Of a stretch of DNA of 64,000 nucleotides, positions 36,642 through 48,900 are shown in pieces. The stretch is from Codonopsis lanceolata (taxonomy: Eukaryota > Streptophyta > Magnoliopsida > Asterales > Campanulaceae), in assembly GCA_013146195.2 (NCBI GenBank), contig CM028377.1:2480001-2544000 (forward strand), given 5' to 3'. The position numbers and the translations under genes are program-made. The notes under the pieces are model-generated. The model ran no database searches, was not told the DNA's origin, and was given only the letters and a program-made list of their open reading frames with translations. Each line of letters opens with the position of its first letter. Position 1 is the stretch's first letter.

Positions 36642-37016
36642 ACCCTTAGAATCACATTTATATTTTCAGCAGCCCGTTTAAAACATAACCTATTATGGAT
36701 CAAAAACAACAAAAATAGTCCGAACCGATAAGGCTAACCGAATTAATATTTCTACAATGAAGTCGGGCTAATGCGGGCTTCAAACCATTGATGCCTTTTG
36801 CATTCATACACACACATACGAAAACGCTGTAGTTTAGAATCTTACTCCCATCTTTTCTCGAAAAGAGTTCTTTCTTTATTGGATGGTTCCCGTAAAAATG
36901 TACACTTTCAAATTTTCCACTTTTGGAGGTTACCTCTATTATTTTAATTTTGATTTAATTTTTATTTTAATTGATAACCTCACTATCGCGTCATATCCTT
37001 AAAAATATATATTATA
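36642..37016. other. hAT-like right-end fragment and spacer
   Basis: CCCGTTTAAAACATAACC and GGCTAACCGAATTAATATTTC resemble the right end of the hAT-like element at 34845-35328. The rest is AT-rich spacer with no gene seen. Confidence 0.4.
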
Positions 37017-37107
37017 TTTCATCTGTTCATAAATAATCGTCATGTTTAATTAGACATACGGATTACAAAAAACTAATTAAATTTGTTATAAATGATAGTA
37101 TAATACG
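37017..37107. mobile_element. Left part of a Stowaway-like MITE split by the Tat element
   Basis: TTTCATCTGTTCATAAATAA at this left end is the inverted complement of the right end at 50679-50865 (TTATTTAGGAACGGATCGAG). TA flanks both outer ends. Removing the Tat element and one copy of ATACG rejoins a 278-bp MITE. Confidence 0.65.
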
Positions 37108-37901
37108 TGATATACCCGGCCCAAGCCGGGTCACGAGCGAGGCACGAGCCAGAATCACGTGCCAATCACGAGCACAATGTATATTGGACCCACAGTCCAG
37201 CGGGAAAAATGATAGGACCAGCGAGCATTGAGCAGCGTAACCCTCATTCAAACCTGGACGGGCAAAGGCCTTGCCTGTCCGGCCAGGGGCCATGTCCGGT
37301 CGTCATACGTGCTCAGCAAAGGCATCCGACTCATCTTGTCCAAACCAGGTCGAGCGTTGGCCTTGCCCGCCCGACCAGGAGCCATTCCTCAGACTAACAA
37401 TAAGTCCAAAGAACAATACAAGTAGGATAGTCGGGTAGAGCCCTGCTCGCCCGGGCACACATCAAGCAAGAAATACCGGAGGCTTGCTCTCCAAGACAAG
37501 TCAAAGGTTTCCATGTTTAGGCAGAACACTTGCCTTATCTACTCCTACATTTACGCGGTCAGCCGCATATCACGCCTATAATCAAGGGATCCTCTCCTTG
37601 ATTGATTCGACAGTTATGGAAACTGAATCCTAGACGGATTCAATCACTTTGGGGGCCTATAAATACCCCTCCATAATCATTAACAAGGTACATACACTTT
37701 CTTGAGCCTCGTTACTCTGTCAATTTATCCTTTGACAATCACACTCGAGACTTACTCTCACGCCGGAGGGGTTTCGCGAGGCCCTGCCTTGCACTTCCAC
37801 TCAGGTTTGTTTGTAATCTTAACAGGCTCAAGGAGAACGATCTAAAACCCAGATATCCTACACATCTCAAGGACGGCCCAAGCTGTGTTTTTGCCACATC
37901 A
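37108..37901 (+). repeat. 5' LTR of the Tat element
   Basis: It is 794 bp and matches the 3' LTR with 14 substitutions and no indels by my count, about 98.2% identity. It contains the promoter for the genomic RNA, with TATAAATA at 37658-37665. Confidence 0.95.
37658..37665 (+). promoter_or_regulatory. TATA box of the Tat 5' LTR
   Basis: CCTATAAATACCCC is a canonical plant TATA box 550 bp into the LTR. The same box lies at 50430-50437 in the 3' LTR. Confidence 0.75.
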
Positions 37902-37903
37902 GT

Positions 37904-37921
37904 TTGGTTCCGTTGCCGGGA
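37904..37921 (+). other. Primer binding site, tRNA-Asp-like
   Basis: TGGTTCCGTTGCCGGGAA lies 2-3 bases after the LTR end. It differs at 3 positions from TGGCGCCGTTGCCGGGGA, the tRNA-Asp-type primer site I recall for Tat and Athila elements. Pairing with another tRNA cannot be excluded. Confidence 0.6.
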
Positions 37922-37986
37922 AGCGAAGTTCTAGCAAACTCTCTCTAAATTTTTCCGGTAAAAACTCTTAATTTCTCTTTATTGCA

Positions 37987-39840
37987 ATGGCTGGAAAGGG
38001 TAGCAAGCACCATGCCACCGTTAGCAATCAACAGGCTGGCAGCCACCATGTTGTGAACAACCCTCCACCAAGGGCACCGCACGAGGTGCAAACTCGAAAC
38101 CAAAAAGTGGCTGCTGGGCACGCCACTCATGGCAATGAGGTGCCATATGCGGAGGGGCAAACTTCCCAACATGCCAGTCAAAGCCGTACGAGCCAGCGCG
38201 ATGCCAGGCTGGTCATCAATGAGAGGCGTGATGCACGCTCTCAAGATCTCGAGTGCACTCAACGCCCGAGAAACGAGCGACCATGCAAACTGTCAGGACA
38301 AAACCCGGACCAACGGGCATTTGCTCACAAGTTCGAGGCGAATACTATAGTAAAATGTATGCGCTCAACCGGCCTTGGGCCATGCCCGGTGCCGATCGCC
38401 GAACATGGTGGTGCCCGCTCTCAGCCGCCCTGCACCTGTTGGCGATGGCCAGGCCTCCCAACAGTTGCCCGATCCAAGCAGGTGCATGCCCTCCGTCGTT
38501 CACATACCGTCGGAAAGGGTGGAGGCAATAAAGTGAGTAGATGACCAGGCTGAAAGTAGATACATCCGTCAAAATCACTCACACGGGCATCATCAACGAC
38601 AGGAGCACCGTGCTCGAGAGGAAAGCCATGGCCGTCGTAGGGCCCGTGAATGCGTAGAGGCGGAAGCGCAGCGGCCAAAATACAAAGCTCGCGTCACACA
38701 GGAGGTCGGATCCTCTTGCGAGCCCACCTTCGCCGCCGCGTACCGGCAATCGATCGGATCCAGCCCACTCGTCGGATTGACCGGGGCGTTGAGAGGCATT
38801 GTCAGAAAATGGAGGCCATGAAAAAAGACATGGCAAAGCAAATGGCTAACCTAGCCGTGGCCAAGCCCGGCTATGCAGCCACCAAACCATTGGAAGGCAG
38901 CCCATTCACTCCCGAAATTGAAAATGCGCCACCCGCGCAAGGAGTCATCTTCCATCAGTTCGACAAATATTTCGGGAAGACGCGGGCAAGCGATTGGCTT
39001 CGATCATTCGAGGCACAAATCCGAATGGTCACAGATGTGGAAGCCCTAAAAATGCGGGCATTCGAAGGAGCTCTCCAGGGAAAGGCGCAAGCCTGGTTGG
39101 GCAGAGTTCCCCGGGGATCCATTGGGAGCTGGGCAGTGCTCCGAGAAAAGTTCTTAGAGGAATTCGGCAATGCAGGCCCGACCCCTAAGAACCGCTTCGA
39201 CCTTGCTAAGATCAAGCAGGGAGATAATGAATCCTACGGCACTTACTTGAAGAGGTTTGAAGAAATGCTCGAACAAGTGACCGGGACCAGTGACCCTGAA
39301 ATTACTTTTTGCTACCTCAACAACATGAGGCGGGGCCAGAAGACAATGCTAACAATGAACAGGGAGCTTCAAGGCGGAGGCTGCTAGCAAACTCACATCT
39401 CTTTGCTCGGCCAGAGTGTCAAGGCGATAAAGCCAAGAATAAAGACAAGGCTCAGGCGGCTCGGCCACGCCCGGTGACGAGCCGGGCAGCAAACTCGGCG
39501 AGATAGGAAGAAAACCTCAATCCCGAGGCAAGGTTTAGAAGCTCGGTTTACCCGCTAAACACTACGCGGGAAGAGATCATGCTCAGTGGGAGATGCTCGC
39601 CCATCCCACATCCTCTCGATCTGAGCTCGCTCATACAGGGACAACACAATCTTGTGAGTACCACCACGGTGCTTGGTCACTGCTTGAGGATTGTAATGTG
39701 TTGAAGAGGGAAATCCAAAAGTTGATCAATACGGGCAAGCTGGATCGCTTCAAAAGGGATCAGGGCGCGGGGAACAACGCCAATAATGACCGGGAAGACC
39801 CCCAGAGGAAGAGGCGGCCGGGCCCTCGGATTCGAGGGTG
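37987..39840 (+). pseudogene. Tat element gag, frameshifted
   Basis: It starts at the ATG at 37987 (MAGKGSKHHATV), about 85 bases after the LTR. The first frame runs about 185 codons. The capsid domain is in a later open segment, 38812-39387: YFGKTRASDWLRSFEAQIR, GKAQAWLGRVP, WAVLREKFLEEFG and YGTYLKRFEEMLEQV. This is the retrotransposon Gag pattern of tryptophan and hydrophobic positions. The C-terminal part at 39656-39770 has CEYHHGAW..DCNVLKREIQKLI, the zinc-knuckle-like ending typical of Tat Gag. At least three frame changes separate these parts, so no full Gag can be made. Gag would form the virus-like particle and bind the genomic RNA. Confidence 0.8.
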
Positions 39841-40158
39841 ATAAACATGATTCAAAAGGAGCTCCCATCCAACACACTTCGGGAAGCACATATATTCCTT
39901 GTCTAGCGGCTGAACACTCAATGCTGAGCGGGGAAGCGAGAGCATATGTTTTCCCTTGGCGAGTTGGCGAGCACTCCATTGCATCCGGCCCACGGTTATT
40001 TCTTGCCTAGTCAACAAGCTGGCGAGGTTCATAGAGTTTTGCTTGATCACGGGGAGCATGTAGGGACATCATGTACTACTCTTGCTTGAGGATTGGAGTT
40101 TCAGGATACCATGCACAAACCTTATGCAGGGAAAGCTTGAAGGCTTCACTAATCACCA

Positions 40159-40310
40159 GTGGGGGTTAAAGGACACGTCGATTTGGAGGTATTCATGGGT
40201 GATGGAGCCCAGCTTCGGATCGAGATGATCACATTCTTGGTGATCGACCTAAAATCGTACAGCTGCATTTTAGGTGCTCAGCGATGGCCAAATTCGGATG
40301 GTCACCTCCA
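40159..40310 (+). pseudogene. Tat element protease remnant
   Basis: The frame reads VDLEVFMGDGAQLRIEMITF then LVIDLKSYSCILG, which matches the C-terminal half of the Tat aspartic protease (usually ..FLVVD..YNAILGRP). The catalytic DTG/DSG part upstream is not recognisable. Truncation or frame loss has removed it. Confidence 0.6.
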
Positions 40311-40889
40311 TTCCCCACCAGGAAAACCAAGTTCTACTGAGAGCGGGTGGGGATCCTCAATAGCAAGCCAGAGCAATGTGGGAGTATATCAGGAAACTTC
40401 GAGGAAAAAGCAGCGATCGTGGACATTCCCGATCAGAGGCAGGCCAGCATTCCCAAAACGATTGTGGACCTTCTGATCGGGCTGCGGTGACTTCCACTTG
40501 AACCTACTCGGCGTGACCATCAATAACATTGAGCTCGGGGAGACACATGAAGCAGTAGAGCCCATGGAAATAGAGCCTCCCAGGAGCAAGCTACAATAGA
40601 TCCTCCCAGAGCAAGCTCAGGCCCCAGGCTCTTCTAGACGCAAGGAGAAGCGCCCCAAGTCACAAGACATTGAGATGGACACCTTGCAAAGTCAGGGGCA
40701 GCCCGATAATAACCCAGCAGGGGCGGGGAGTTAGAGGAAATTGTTATCAATTCGACCTACCACAGAGCAAAAAATCAAAATTGGGAAGGCCATACCTCAC
40801 GAAGCTCGGGAAGGGTTGATTAAGGCGTTGAAAAAGCGGCTTGGATGTGTTCGCTGGGCCGATCGAGGACATGAGAGGCATCGGCGAGA

Positions 40890-42350
40890 AGATTGCCTTG
40901 CGACCTCGCGTTGATCACAACTTTCGGCCCATCAACGGCGAAGCGTGTCGCCCAGAAGAATGTGGCAGCGATCAAGCGAGGGTCGAAAAGCTCTCACAGC
41001 GGAGACATCATTGAGGAGATTGATTGCAGGCACGGGCGGCTAATGTGGTAATGGTCAAGAAGGCCCGATGACAAATGAGCGGATGTGCGTAGATTTCTGA
41101 AGCCTCAGCAAGCTGCCCAGAAAGGCGCGATATCCATTGCCTCGCATAGATGTGCTTGTCGATTCTATAGCCGGGTTCGAAATGCTCAGTTTCCTGGACG
41201 CGTACTCAGGGTATCACCAGGTCAAAATGAATGAGCAAGATAAGGCGAAGACGACCTTCAGAGGCGGCGAGGTGGTCTCTATTGTTACAAAATGATGCCC
41301 CAGTTTGAAAAATCACGAGGGGCCACTTACCGGCGTATGGTCAACAGGTTTCGGCTCTCGGATCGGCGAGAAACATGGAGGCCTACATAGGCGACATGGT
41401 CATCAAAACAAAGGGCAGCGACCATACACTTGACTGGCGGAGGCGTTTGCCAATCTGTAAGCACAACATGGGCGAATCAGAGCAAATGCGCTTTCGAGGA
41501 GTCCGCGAGGGAAGTTTCAGAGATTCATGGTCAACCGGCCGTAGTATCGAGGCCAGCAGGAGAAGATACAAGCCACTCGACATGGAGGCGACCTTCTTGC
41601 ATCAAACATATCCGGCGGTTGAATGGCGGGGTCATTGCCTTGGCAAACTTCATTTCTCGTCGGTGAAAAATGCCTCCCTTCTTCAAGGTTACAGCGGCAA
41701 CAAGGGTTTCGAGTGGAATGCGGGCGTGCCAAGGCCCTCGGCGGCTCGGGGAATACCTTGGCAAACCACCTCTCCTCGGTAGCCCCATGCCAGGTGAGCC
41801 TTTATTTGTGTATCTAGCGACCGGACAGTCGTGGTCATTTGTTTAGTTAGGGAGGATTAGATGTTCAAAAGCATGTGTACTATGTATCAAGGCCCTCGAT
41901 CTGTTGAGGGTCGTTATTTTAATGTAGAAAAATTAGCCTACTCATTTGTCATGTCATAAATTTAGAAAATTAAGGGCTTATTTTTCTGCACATGTAATCA
42001 TAGTATACAGTGAGATGCACCATTGTTGTGAAAGTCACATAAAACGACACATCGAGTAAGCGCTCAGCCAGTCAATCGAGCTCGAGAGTTCCATAGATTA
42101 CTTGCCCAGACGAGCGATCAAAGCTCAAGCATTAGGCGATTTCTTGGTCGAAACAAGCTTCACACAACACGAGGATCCTGCGGCCAAGCAGCCAGGTTGA
42201 GCAGAGCGAGAAGCAGTTGCCATGACCTCGACCGACCTACTTCTGGGATCTTTGTGTGGATGGGCGGCGAGAAAGTTGGGGGCGGAGGCGGTATCCTTCT
42301 CATAGCCCAGAGCGAAATCACGAGTTTGAGCTAGCTCTCGATTCAAATTT
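40890..42350 (+). pseudogene. Tat element reverse transcriptase and RNase H remnant
   Basis: Recognisable pieces occur in changing frames: NVVMVKK near 41045, FLDAYSGYHQ at 41191-41220 (first catalytic Asp retained), and EAYIGDMVIK at 41378-41407. The last should be YIDD; the second position of the DD pair is Gly (GGC at 41390), which removes a metal-binding residue. RNase H-like fragments follow to about 42350 but are poorly readable. Multiple stops and frameshifts are present. The family would copy RNA into DNA within the particle; this copy cannot. Confidence 0.75.
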
Positions 42351-42551
42351 CATGCCTCGAACAACGTTGTCGAGTATGAAGCAATGATCGCCGGACTTGA
42401 GCTCGCAGACAGACGTGGGCGTAGAAGCTGGTCGCGGTGTACTCGGACTCACAACTAGTTGTGAACCAAGTCAGGGGAATATATGGTACACCATCCTACT
42501 GGTTAAGAATCTTGCGAGCTAGTCGAAAGAAATCTTGAAAAATTTCAAGTT

Positions 42552-43103
42552 TTGGGAAATAATCGAGGATTGGCCGAGCGAGAACAACATGCGGCCGAAC
42601 TACTTATCCAAGATCGGCGAGGAAAATCAGCATCGCTAAATCCCTCAGTGATGATCGAGCACATGAAAACCCCAGCCGTCGACAGACCAGTCATTATGGA
42701 CGTGGAGCTAGCGCCCAGAAGCTGGATCGATGACTACAAGGACCACATCGAGCGAGGGAGTTACGCCCCGCGAGAACAAGGTCAAAGCCACAACTCAGAA
42801 GCCAAGCTTACTTTCGGTAGTAGAAATCTTATACAAGCGATCTAAGGTCGAGACCTATGCTTATTTGTGTACCCCGAGCTAACAGAGGCGTGCATGCAGT
42901 ACATGAGGGGAATGTGGCGGCCACCCGGGCACAAACTCGGCGAGAAAAGGTCTGCTTGGCGAGGTATTATTGGATCACCCTTGAAGGGATGCAGAGAAAT
43001 ACGTTCGTGAATGTGACAAATGCCAGAGATATGCGGACATACCAAGGCTTCCATCCACTTTGCAAACCCCGGTCGTTGCGGCACGGCCGCCCGACATGTG
43101 GGG
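42552..43103 (+). pseudogene. Tat integrase, 5' part (connection and zinc-binding region)
   Basis: The open segment from 42645 carries NPSVMIEHMKTPAVD and SWIDDYKDHIERGSYAP, matching the Tat segment between RNase H and integrase. The integrase zinc-binding ending follows: ARYYWITLEG and, after a frameshift, CDKCQRYADIPRLPS. It ends at DMWG, where a Copia solo LTR interrupts it; reading resumes at 44288. Confidence 0.75.
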
Positions 43104-44287
43104 TGTTGATTCCTATGATTAGATTTGGTTGAGTCATCTTCGATTCTATTATGCAGTAGGCTAAAAGGTGCAACGTGCAGATTAGTGTGGCAAATGTCTT
43201 AGAATCACGTGTTTAGAATAGTTTCTAAGTGTTAGTTCTTAGGCGCCAAAGCGCAAGCTTCTTGATCCTTAAAGATCGGCGAGACTTTGAAGTCTGCTCA
43301 AAATCAGAAAATCAATATTGGCCAAAATCAAGAAACAATGACACGTGTACACCTATTTAGATATTTTTCGAAAATATCTAGTCATTATGTCTTCACGGAT
43401 TATTTTCAAGAAGTCAACTCTGCATGATGACAAGCTGTCGACTGTTTCTGAAATCTGAAGAAGACATTACCGTTTTGGCTAAGAAGACTTTCCAAGCTGC
43501 AAAGCACTGCACTCTGAAACATTACTCGTTTAGTAATGTTTTCTCACACCTGCTTGCATCTCGATGGTGTGTTTCTTCTCCCCAATAGAAGCCAGTGCAT
43601 TCAATGCAAAGGCGTTGGACACAATTATCTCGAACTCGGACCAACGGTCAAAGATCTCTTCTGGTATATATTTAGGTTTTGAAGATGCGAAGACATAACT
43701 CTTGCGCAATTAACTCTCAAGCTTCATCTTCAATACTCAGCATTCAAGAGATCAAAGGACAAGGACTAACACCTCACCAAACTTTAAATTTTGCAGATCT
43801 GTCATCTTAAATTTGTTTTCGACTTCATTTAGTTTGTCTTTAAAGCTGTTCTTTAATTACGCGTGAAGAGAACAATTATTCATTGATTGTCTCTCTTACC
43901 TTTATACATTGGTTAAAACTCATTTTGTACGATCCATTAGAGATCTAAATCATAAACCTAGTGGATAAACAAGTGCACTTTTAAAATCCAAAGCTAACCA
44001 CTTTGGTAGTGGATGTAGTACTATTCATGATGCGAACCACTTCAAATCTCGATGTGTTGTCTAAAGCTGTTCTTATTACTCACTTAGCGCTTGTGTTTAT
44101 CAATTACGGTTTACGCACTACCTTAGCGTGATCTGCTAATTCTTAATATATTTTGTTTCCATTGCTAAACTCTTCTACTTAATCCTCTCTAAGAAATCTT
44201 TAAGAAGAGTTTACAAAAAGTTTTATAAAAACATATCTAGTCTATTCAACCCCCTTCTAGCCTAGATTGAGCCTACTTGGGACAACA
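43104..44287 (+). mobile_element. Copia-type solo LTR nested in the Tat integrase
   Basis: It is 1184 bp with perfect inverted tips TGTTG...CAACA and a 5-bp target duplication TGGGG at 43099-43103 and 44288-44292. Removing it and one duplication restores DMWG running into WGIDLIGPFP. It has a TATA box (GTATATATTTAGG) near 43664 and the Copia-like tail TTCAACCCCCTTCTAGCC at about 44244-44262. There is no interior, so the full element was lost by LTR-LTR recombination. It lies in the same orientation as the host element. Confidence 0.9.
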
Positions 44288-45160
44288 TGGGGGAATCGAT
44301 CTGATCGGTCCATTCCCGCTGGCACAATACAAGTACAAGTACGCCGTAGTCACCATAGATTACTTCACGAAGTGGATTGAGGCAAAACCCCTGGCAAAAA
44401 TTTCGGAGGCAAATGTCAACAAGTTCGTACACGACCCGGGTGTGGTGCGAGTTCGGCTGCCTCGGGCAATCATATCGACCATGGTACTCGGTTTTGAGAC
44501 AAGTTCCGCGAGAATGTGCTCGCTTGGGTGTGAAGCAGCGATCATCCGTCGCTTACCCTCGAGGCAACGGCCAAGCGGAGGCCGCGAACAAACAAGTTTT
44601 GCAGCTTAAGCGAAACTTGGAAGGGCGGCGAGGGAAGTGGGCGGAAAATTACAATCGGCTCGTGGGCGGTCGAGAACCCTTGTCGGCGACCAGCGGGAGA
44701 CTCCATTTGCACTCACCTACGGGTCGGAAGCTATGATTAGGTGGAAATGGCCTTGCCTAGCTTCTGGTGTCTCACATTACGGTGAGCAAAACAATCAACT
44801 TGCTCGGGCCATAGACTTAGACACGCTCGAAGAAAGAAGGTTGGATGCGACTCGAATGGTCAACTACAAGCAGAGGGCAAAAGCTCACCATGACAAAAGG
44901 GTTCGGCCTTGAGCCTTCTCTATCGGGGACTTAGTACTCGGGAAGATTGAGGTAACGAGTCATCGAGGCGAGAATGGGGGAAATGTCTCCTAATTGGGAA
45001 GGTCCTTTCAGAGTTCTTGGGATAGTAAGAGAAGGCACTTACACGCCGGACTCCGGAGGAAAAGACACAGAAGCATCCTTGGCACAGACCACCTCAAAAA
45101 TATTACCCCTAAGTCAAGGAAACAAGCGGGCAAGACCTCGGTCTGTTGAGGGTCATTGAT
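44288..45160 (+). pseudogene. Tat integrase, catalytic core and C-terminal part
   Basis: The reading resumes with GIDLIGPFPLAQYKYKYAVV and TIDYFTKWIEAKPLAKI, the start of the integrase core with its first Asp. The segment around LPRAIIS should carry the second Asp (DNG), but here reads STMV after a frame change. The glutamate region is visible as YPRGNGQAEAANKQVL in another frame. Then come ETPFALTYGSEAM and MSPNWEGPFRVLGIVREGTY, the GPF/Y-type C-terminal module. Several frameshifts make it inactive. Confidence 0.8.
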
Positions 45161-45947
45161 CATCTATCAATAAAAGGCAAGTTATTGTCATATTTACCAA
45201 TTCGAATATTCAAATTGATCGGTTAATAGTCAATCGCAATTGTTCGGACTTGTTTGGTGAACTACGCTCGCTGGCGGCGGATAGAGAACCATGCGGTCAA
45301 CAATCTTCAAACTTCCTAGTATCAGCGAACTCATACTCTCCAGTGGGTGAGATGCGGCCATGCCAGGTTCATATACTAGGATGCTGCATGCAGGCGATAG
45401 AGGCCATGCCTACAAGATAGCGGCTAACTACCTCGGGTTCCTAAAGTGGCCAGAGCAACAGCGTTGGCCGTATATCTCCATACAGGAAGATGTACTAACA
45501 ACCGCTTCGATCTACCCACATCGAACAAAGGCCTTGCCGGTTGTTGGTCGCCGATTGAGGCTGGGCCTTGCAGCAATCTTACGGGGAGCTCACCCGCTCA
45601 AAGCCTTGGCCAAATCAAGCAATCATACACGGTGTTTGTTCGGGTAACATCTAAACTTAAATAATAAGCTTGCTTTATTAGTCTTGTTATCTTTAAGTAA
45701 GCAGATCATGAGTCCTTATACTTGGTTAAAAGGCATTAATCGTTTATGCTCGACATATTTTAGGGGAGCACCGGTACTTGTATTAACATATGACGGAAAA
45801 ACATGCAAGTAAAAAAGCAGTTATCGGCGAACAAGCGGCTAAGCAGGAAACATACTGAGGAAAATCGTCAACGAAAGTGAATTCTATTATAATCGAATTG
45901 GGAGTTACAAAGAAATCAAAAAATAGTGGCGCGAGGCGGATAAAATT
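45161..45947. other. Spacer between integrase and antisense gene
   Basis: This is the zone of convergence between plus-strand pol and the minus-strand antisense gene. I see no conserved coding sequence. It should contain the 3' end of the antisense transcript. Confidence 0.5.
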
Positions 45948-48900
45948 CTAAGCTTGTTCGGGAGGAGGAGGAGGAGGAAGCTCTTTGTCACTGGCTTGAT
46001 ATTGTAGTTGGTATTGGAGGTTCGGCTCTACTTCATCCTCGGCCGCCTTAGCTTTTGAGACTGCTTTTCAATCTGCTCGGTCCCTTTCAAAACCTCATCT
46101 TCAAATTCCAAGGCTTCGATCGGGCGGCAGACATTCACCGTCCTGGCGGGGGAACCAGGCGCCCTTAGGCTTCATTATCGCCCTCCGCCATTGTGGCCAG
46201 CTCATCCTTGGTATAAGGGACCAGCACATGGAAAAGACGAACAACTTCAGCGTAGGGGTCGAGTGCGGCCCATTCTGCCATTGTCTTCATTCCCACTCCG
46301 CCATGGCCGGCGAGCATTCGCAGTATATGGTGGGTACCGTGAGCAAAGTAGGGAAGGATGGCCGCGTCCACAGCGTTCTCAAAATCCTTAGATTTTTTGA
46401 AGTTCTCCACTGCAGACTCTTCGGCCTTCCTCAGCTTCTGCGTCAGTTCCTCAACGGTTTTCCCATCCTTCACGGCTTGCATCCTAAGGGAGCTTCTCTG
46501 CACGCGAGATCCTCTACTTAGTGACCGCGGCCAGGGCGGTCTGACTCTTCTCCAGGTCAGCCTGGTTCTTCTTCACCTGGCCGACCAACTTTGTCTTGGC
46601 AGCAGTTAGATCACCGTTCTGGGCGACCAGCTTCAGATTACGTTCGAACATCTCAGCTTCTTTCTTCTTGGCCGCCTCAGTTAGGGCTTCCAGTTCATCG
46701 GCCAGGCGAGCCACCTGCTCGACCTTTTCTTTCACCAGGCTCTCACCGGCCCGGTTATCAGCCTCCGCTTTCTTGCGAGCTGTCTTCTCCTCGTTATACC
46801 TATCGTAGAGATTGGTACACGTGGAAGCAATCTGCGAGCAGAAGAAATCAATCATAAGCACGAAAAGAAAGAAGAAGCAAACTTTAGTCAAGAGCCTTAC
46901 CTCGCTCAAACAGAGCCCTACGTTTCCAACCAAGACGTGGCCGGCCGTATCACGATCGCGGGCAAGATCATCGTGCAAGGCCTTCTCGATCACGCCTTTG
47001 CCCACTAAGCCTCCAGGGCTGCCGCGAGCATGCAGATCAATGCCCCCCAGCATGGGAACATCACCAGATATCTCTTTAACCAGCCGGGCGTGGTGGTAGC
47101 GGGCATTCAAGCGGGGCGCCTCGAAGCTTCCAGCTCTAGGTAGGGGCAATGGAAGGAGGGTCAGGACTTTGGCCCCGGCGTCGAATTTCGCGGGCTGGAG
47201 GGGGGCTGAGGCTTTTCTTCCTCTTGCCCTTTGCTTTGGCATCCTTGGTAGCAGGCACCACAGGGATGTTGGCAGTAGGCGACCCGGCAGCGTCATCAAC
47301 AGCAACCACTACAGTTTCTTTTGGCCCAGCCTTTTTCTGGGCGGCAGCAACAATCTTAGGCATCACAGCCTTCTTGGCCGGACTTGCGGCCCTGCCCAAG
47401 TCCGGGGTTTTCTTGGCCGGTGGGCAAAATGGCACCTTGGGCAATTCGACAGGCTGGTTGACCTTTAAGTCAGCTGCCCGCTGGTCAGCCTCTCTCTTTC
47501 GCTGCCTCAACACAGCCAAGTTCTTCATTCCTGAGACAAGGCAAAGCAAAGCGAGATTGGAAGGAACTTGGGAAAAGTATGAGCAAAACAGAAAATATTA
47601 AAAATTGGCAGGCAACCGTCATGGTCTTCATAAACTGGTCGACAGTTCCCGCCCGGGCCCAGCTTTTGACACTCAACGCACTCATGCTTGAACATTCGGC
47701 CATGGCAGTCATCCCAATAAGGGTGAGGGTTCTCGGGCACGTGGATTAGAAGGGGCTCCACCTCGGGGACCTCTACTCGCATCACCCCGGCCAAACACAA
47801 ATAACGCGGATTACAAACCAGTTCCTTCCAGTCAAGAAGGAATTGCTGGCCGACGCGTCTCTCATTCTGTTCCATTACGCCAACGGCAGTCTTCAACGCG
47901 GCTAACCGGGCGGTCTCTCCCGAGCTAAAATCTTGTTTGGAAGCCTTGGGGATTTTTATTTCGTTGGTCGCCGTGGGCATAAACGGCCAACCAACTCTGG
48001 ACTCAATAAACAACACCCTCCTGTCCCGAGACTCCACTTTCCCGGGGACCTCGGACAGCAACCTCAGAAAATTTGAGTTCGCCCTCACTCCAATTCTCCC
48101 TCCGGTGCTCGGGGCGAAGATGAATAACTTCCGAAGCAAGTACATGTCCGGCTCAAATCCTAACAGCCTGCTCGCTACAGTAAAAGCTGTAATAACACGG
48201 ATGGTATTCAACATCAGATCGCACGGGACGGCCTTGGTCTCATATAAGAAGTCTACCAGGAAGGGCTCTAGCGGGAGGCGTAGCCCGACGCGGAAGAAGT
48301 CGGCAAAGAACAAGAGCTCTTTCCCCTGCTCGCGGGAGAGGTTGACCCGGGCAGGAACGTCCATTTTGCTTGCTCGATAGTAAGCAGGATCAACACCAAG
48401 GGAAGTAAGCCATGCGGTCACTTTATCCGCCGTGTCTAGGGTGGCCCAGTGAGCAGCATAGCGGCTTTCATCTGCATTGACATACCAATCGGGCTCCTCC
48501 TCCTCTTCTTCTTCTTCCTCGATCACTTCCTCAACGGGAACCTCTACTTGAGAGCCACTTACCCTGGTGAGGAAGCGGGCAATGGGAACTCTGTCCTGGC
48601 CATTTGTTTCTTCCTCAGGGGCCACTTCTGCCTGAGAGCGGCCAGTTTTCTTGAAGCGCCGGGCAAGCGGCAAGTTGTCTGCCTCATCGGCCTCTGAAGC
48701 CTCTCCGGCCAAATCTACCCGCTCAATTCTAACTCGTTCAGCCGAGTCTCCAACAAGGGCTGCTTGCTGGTCGAGGTCTTGCCCGCCAGCAAAGCCACCG
48801 GTCACACTCTCCTCGTCGGAATCTTCCTCGCTAGAGGAATCGACTATGTCAACCACGGGATCCGCTGCACGCCTTCGAACCGTTAGCCCGGCCACATATC

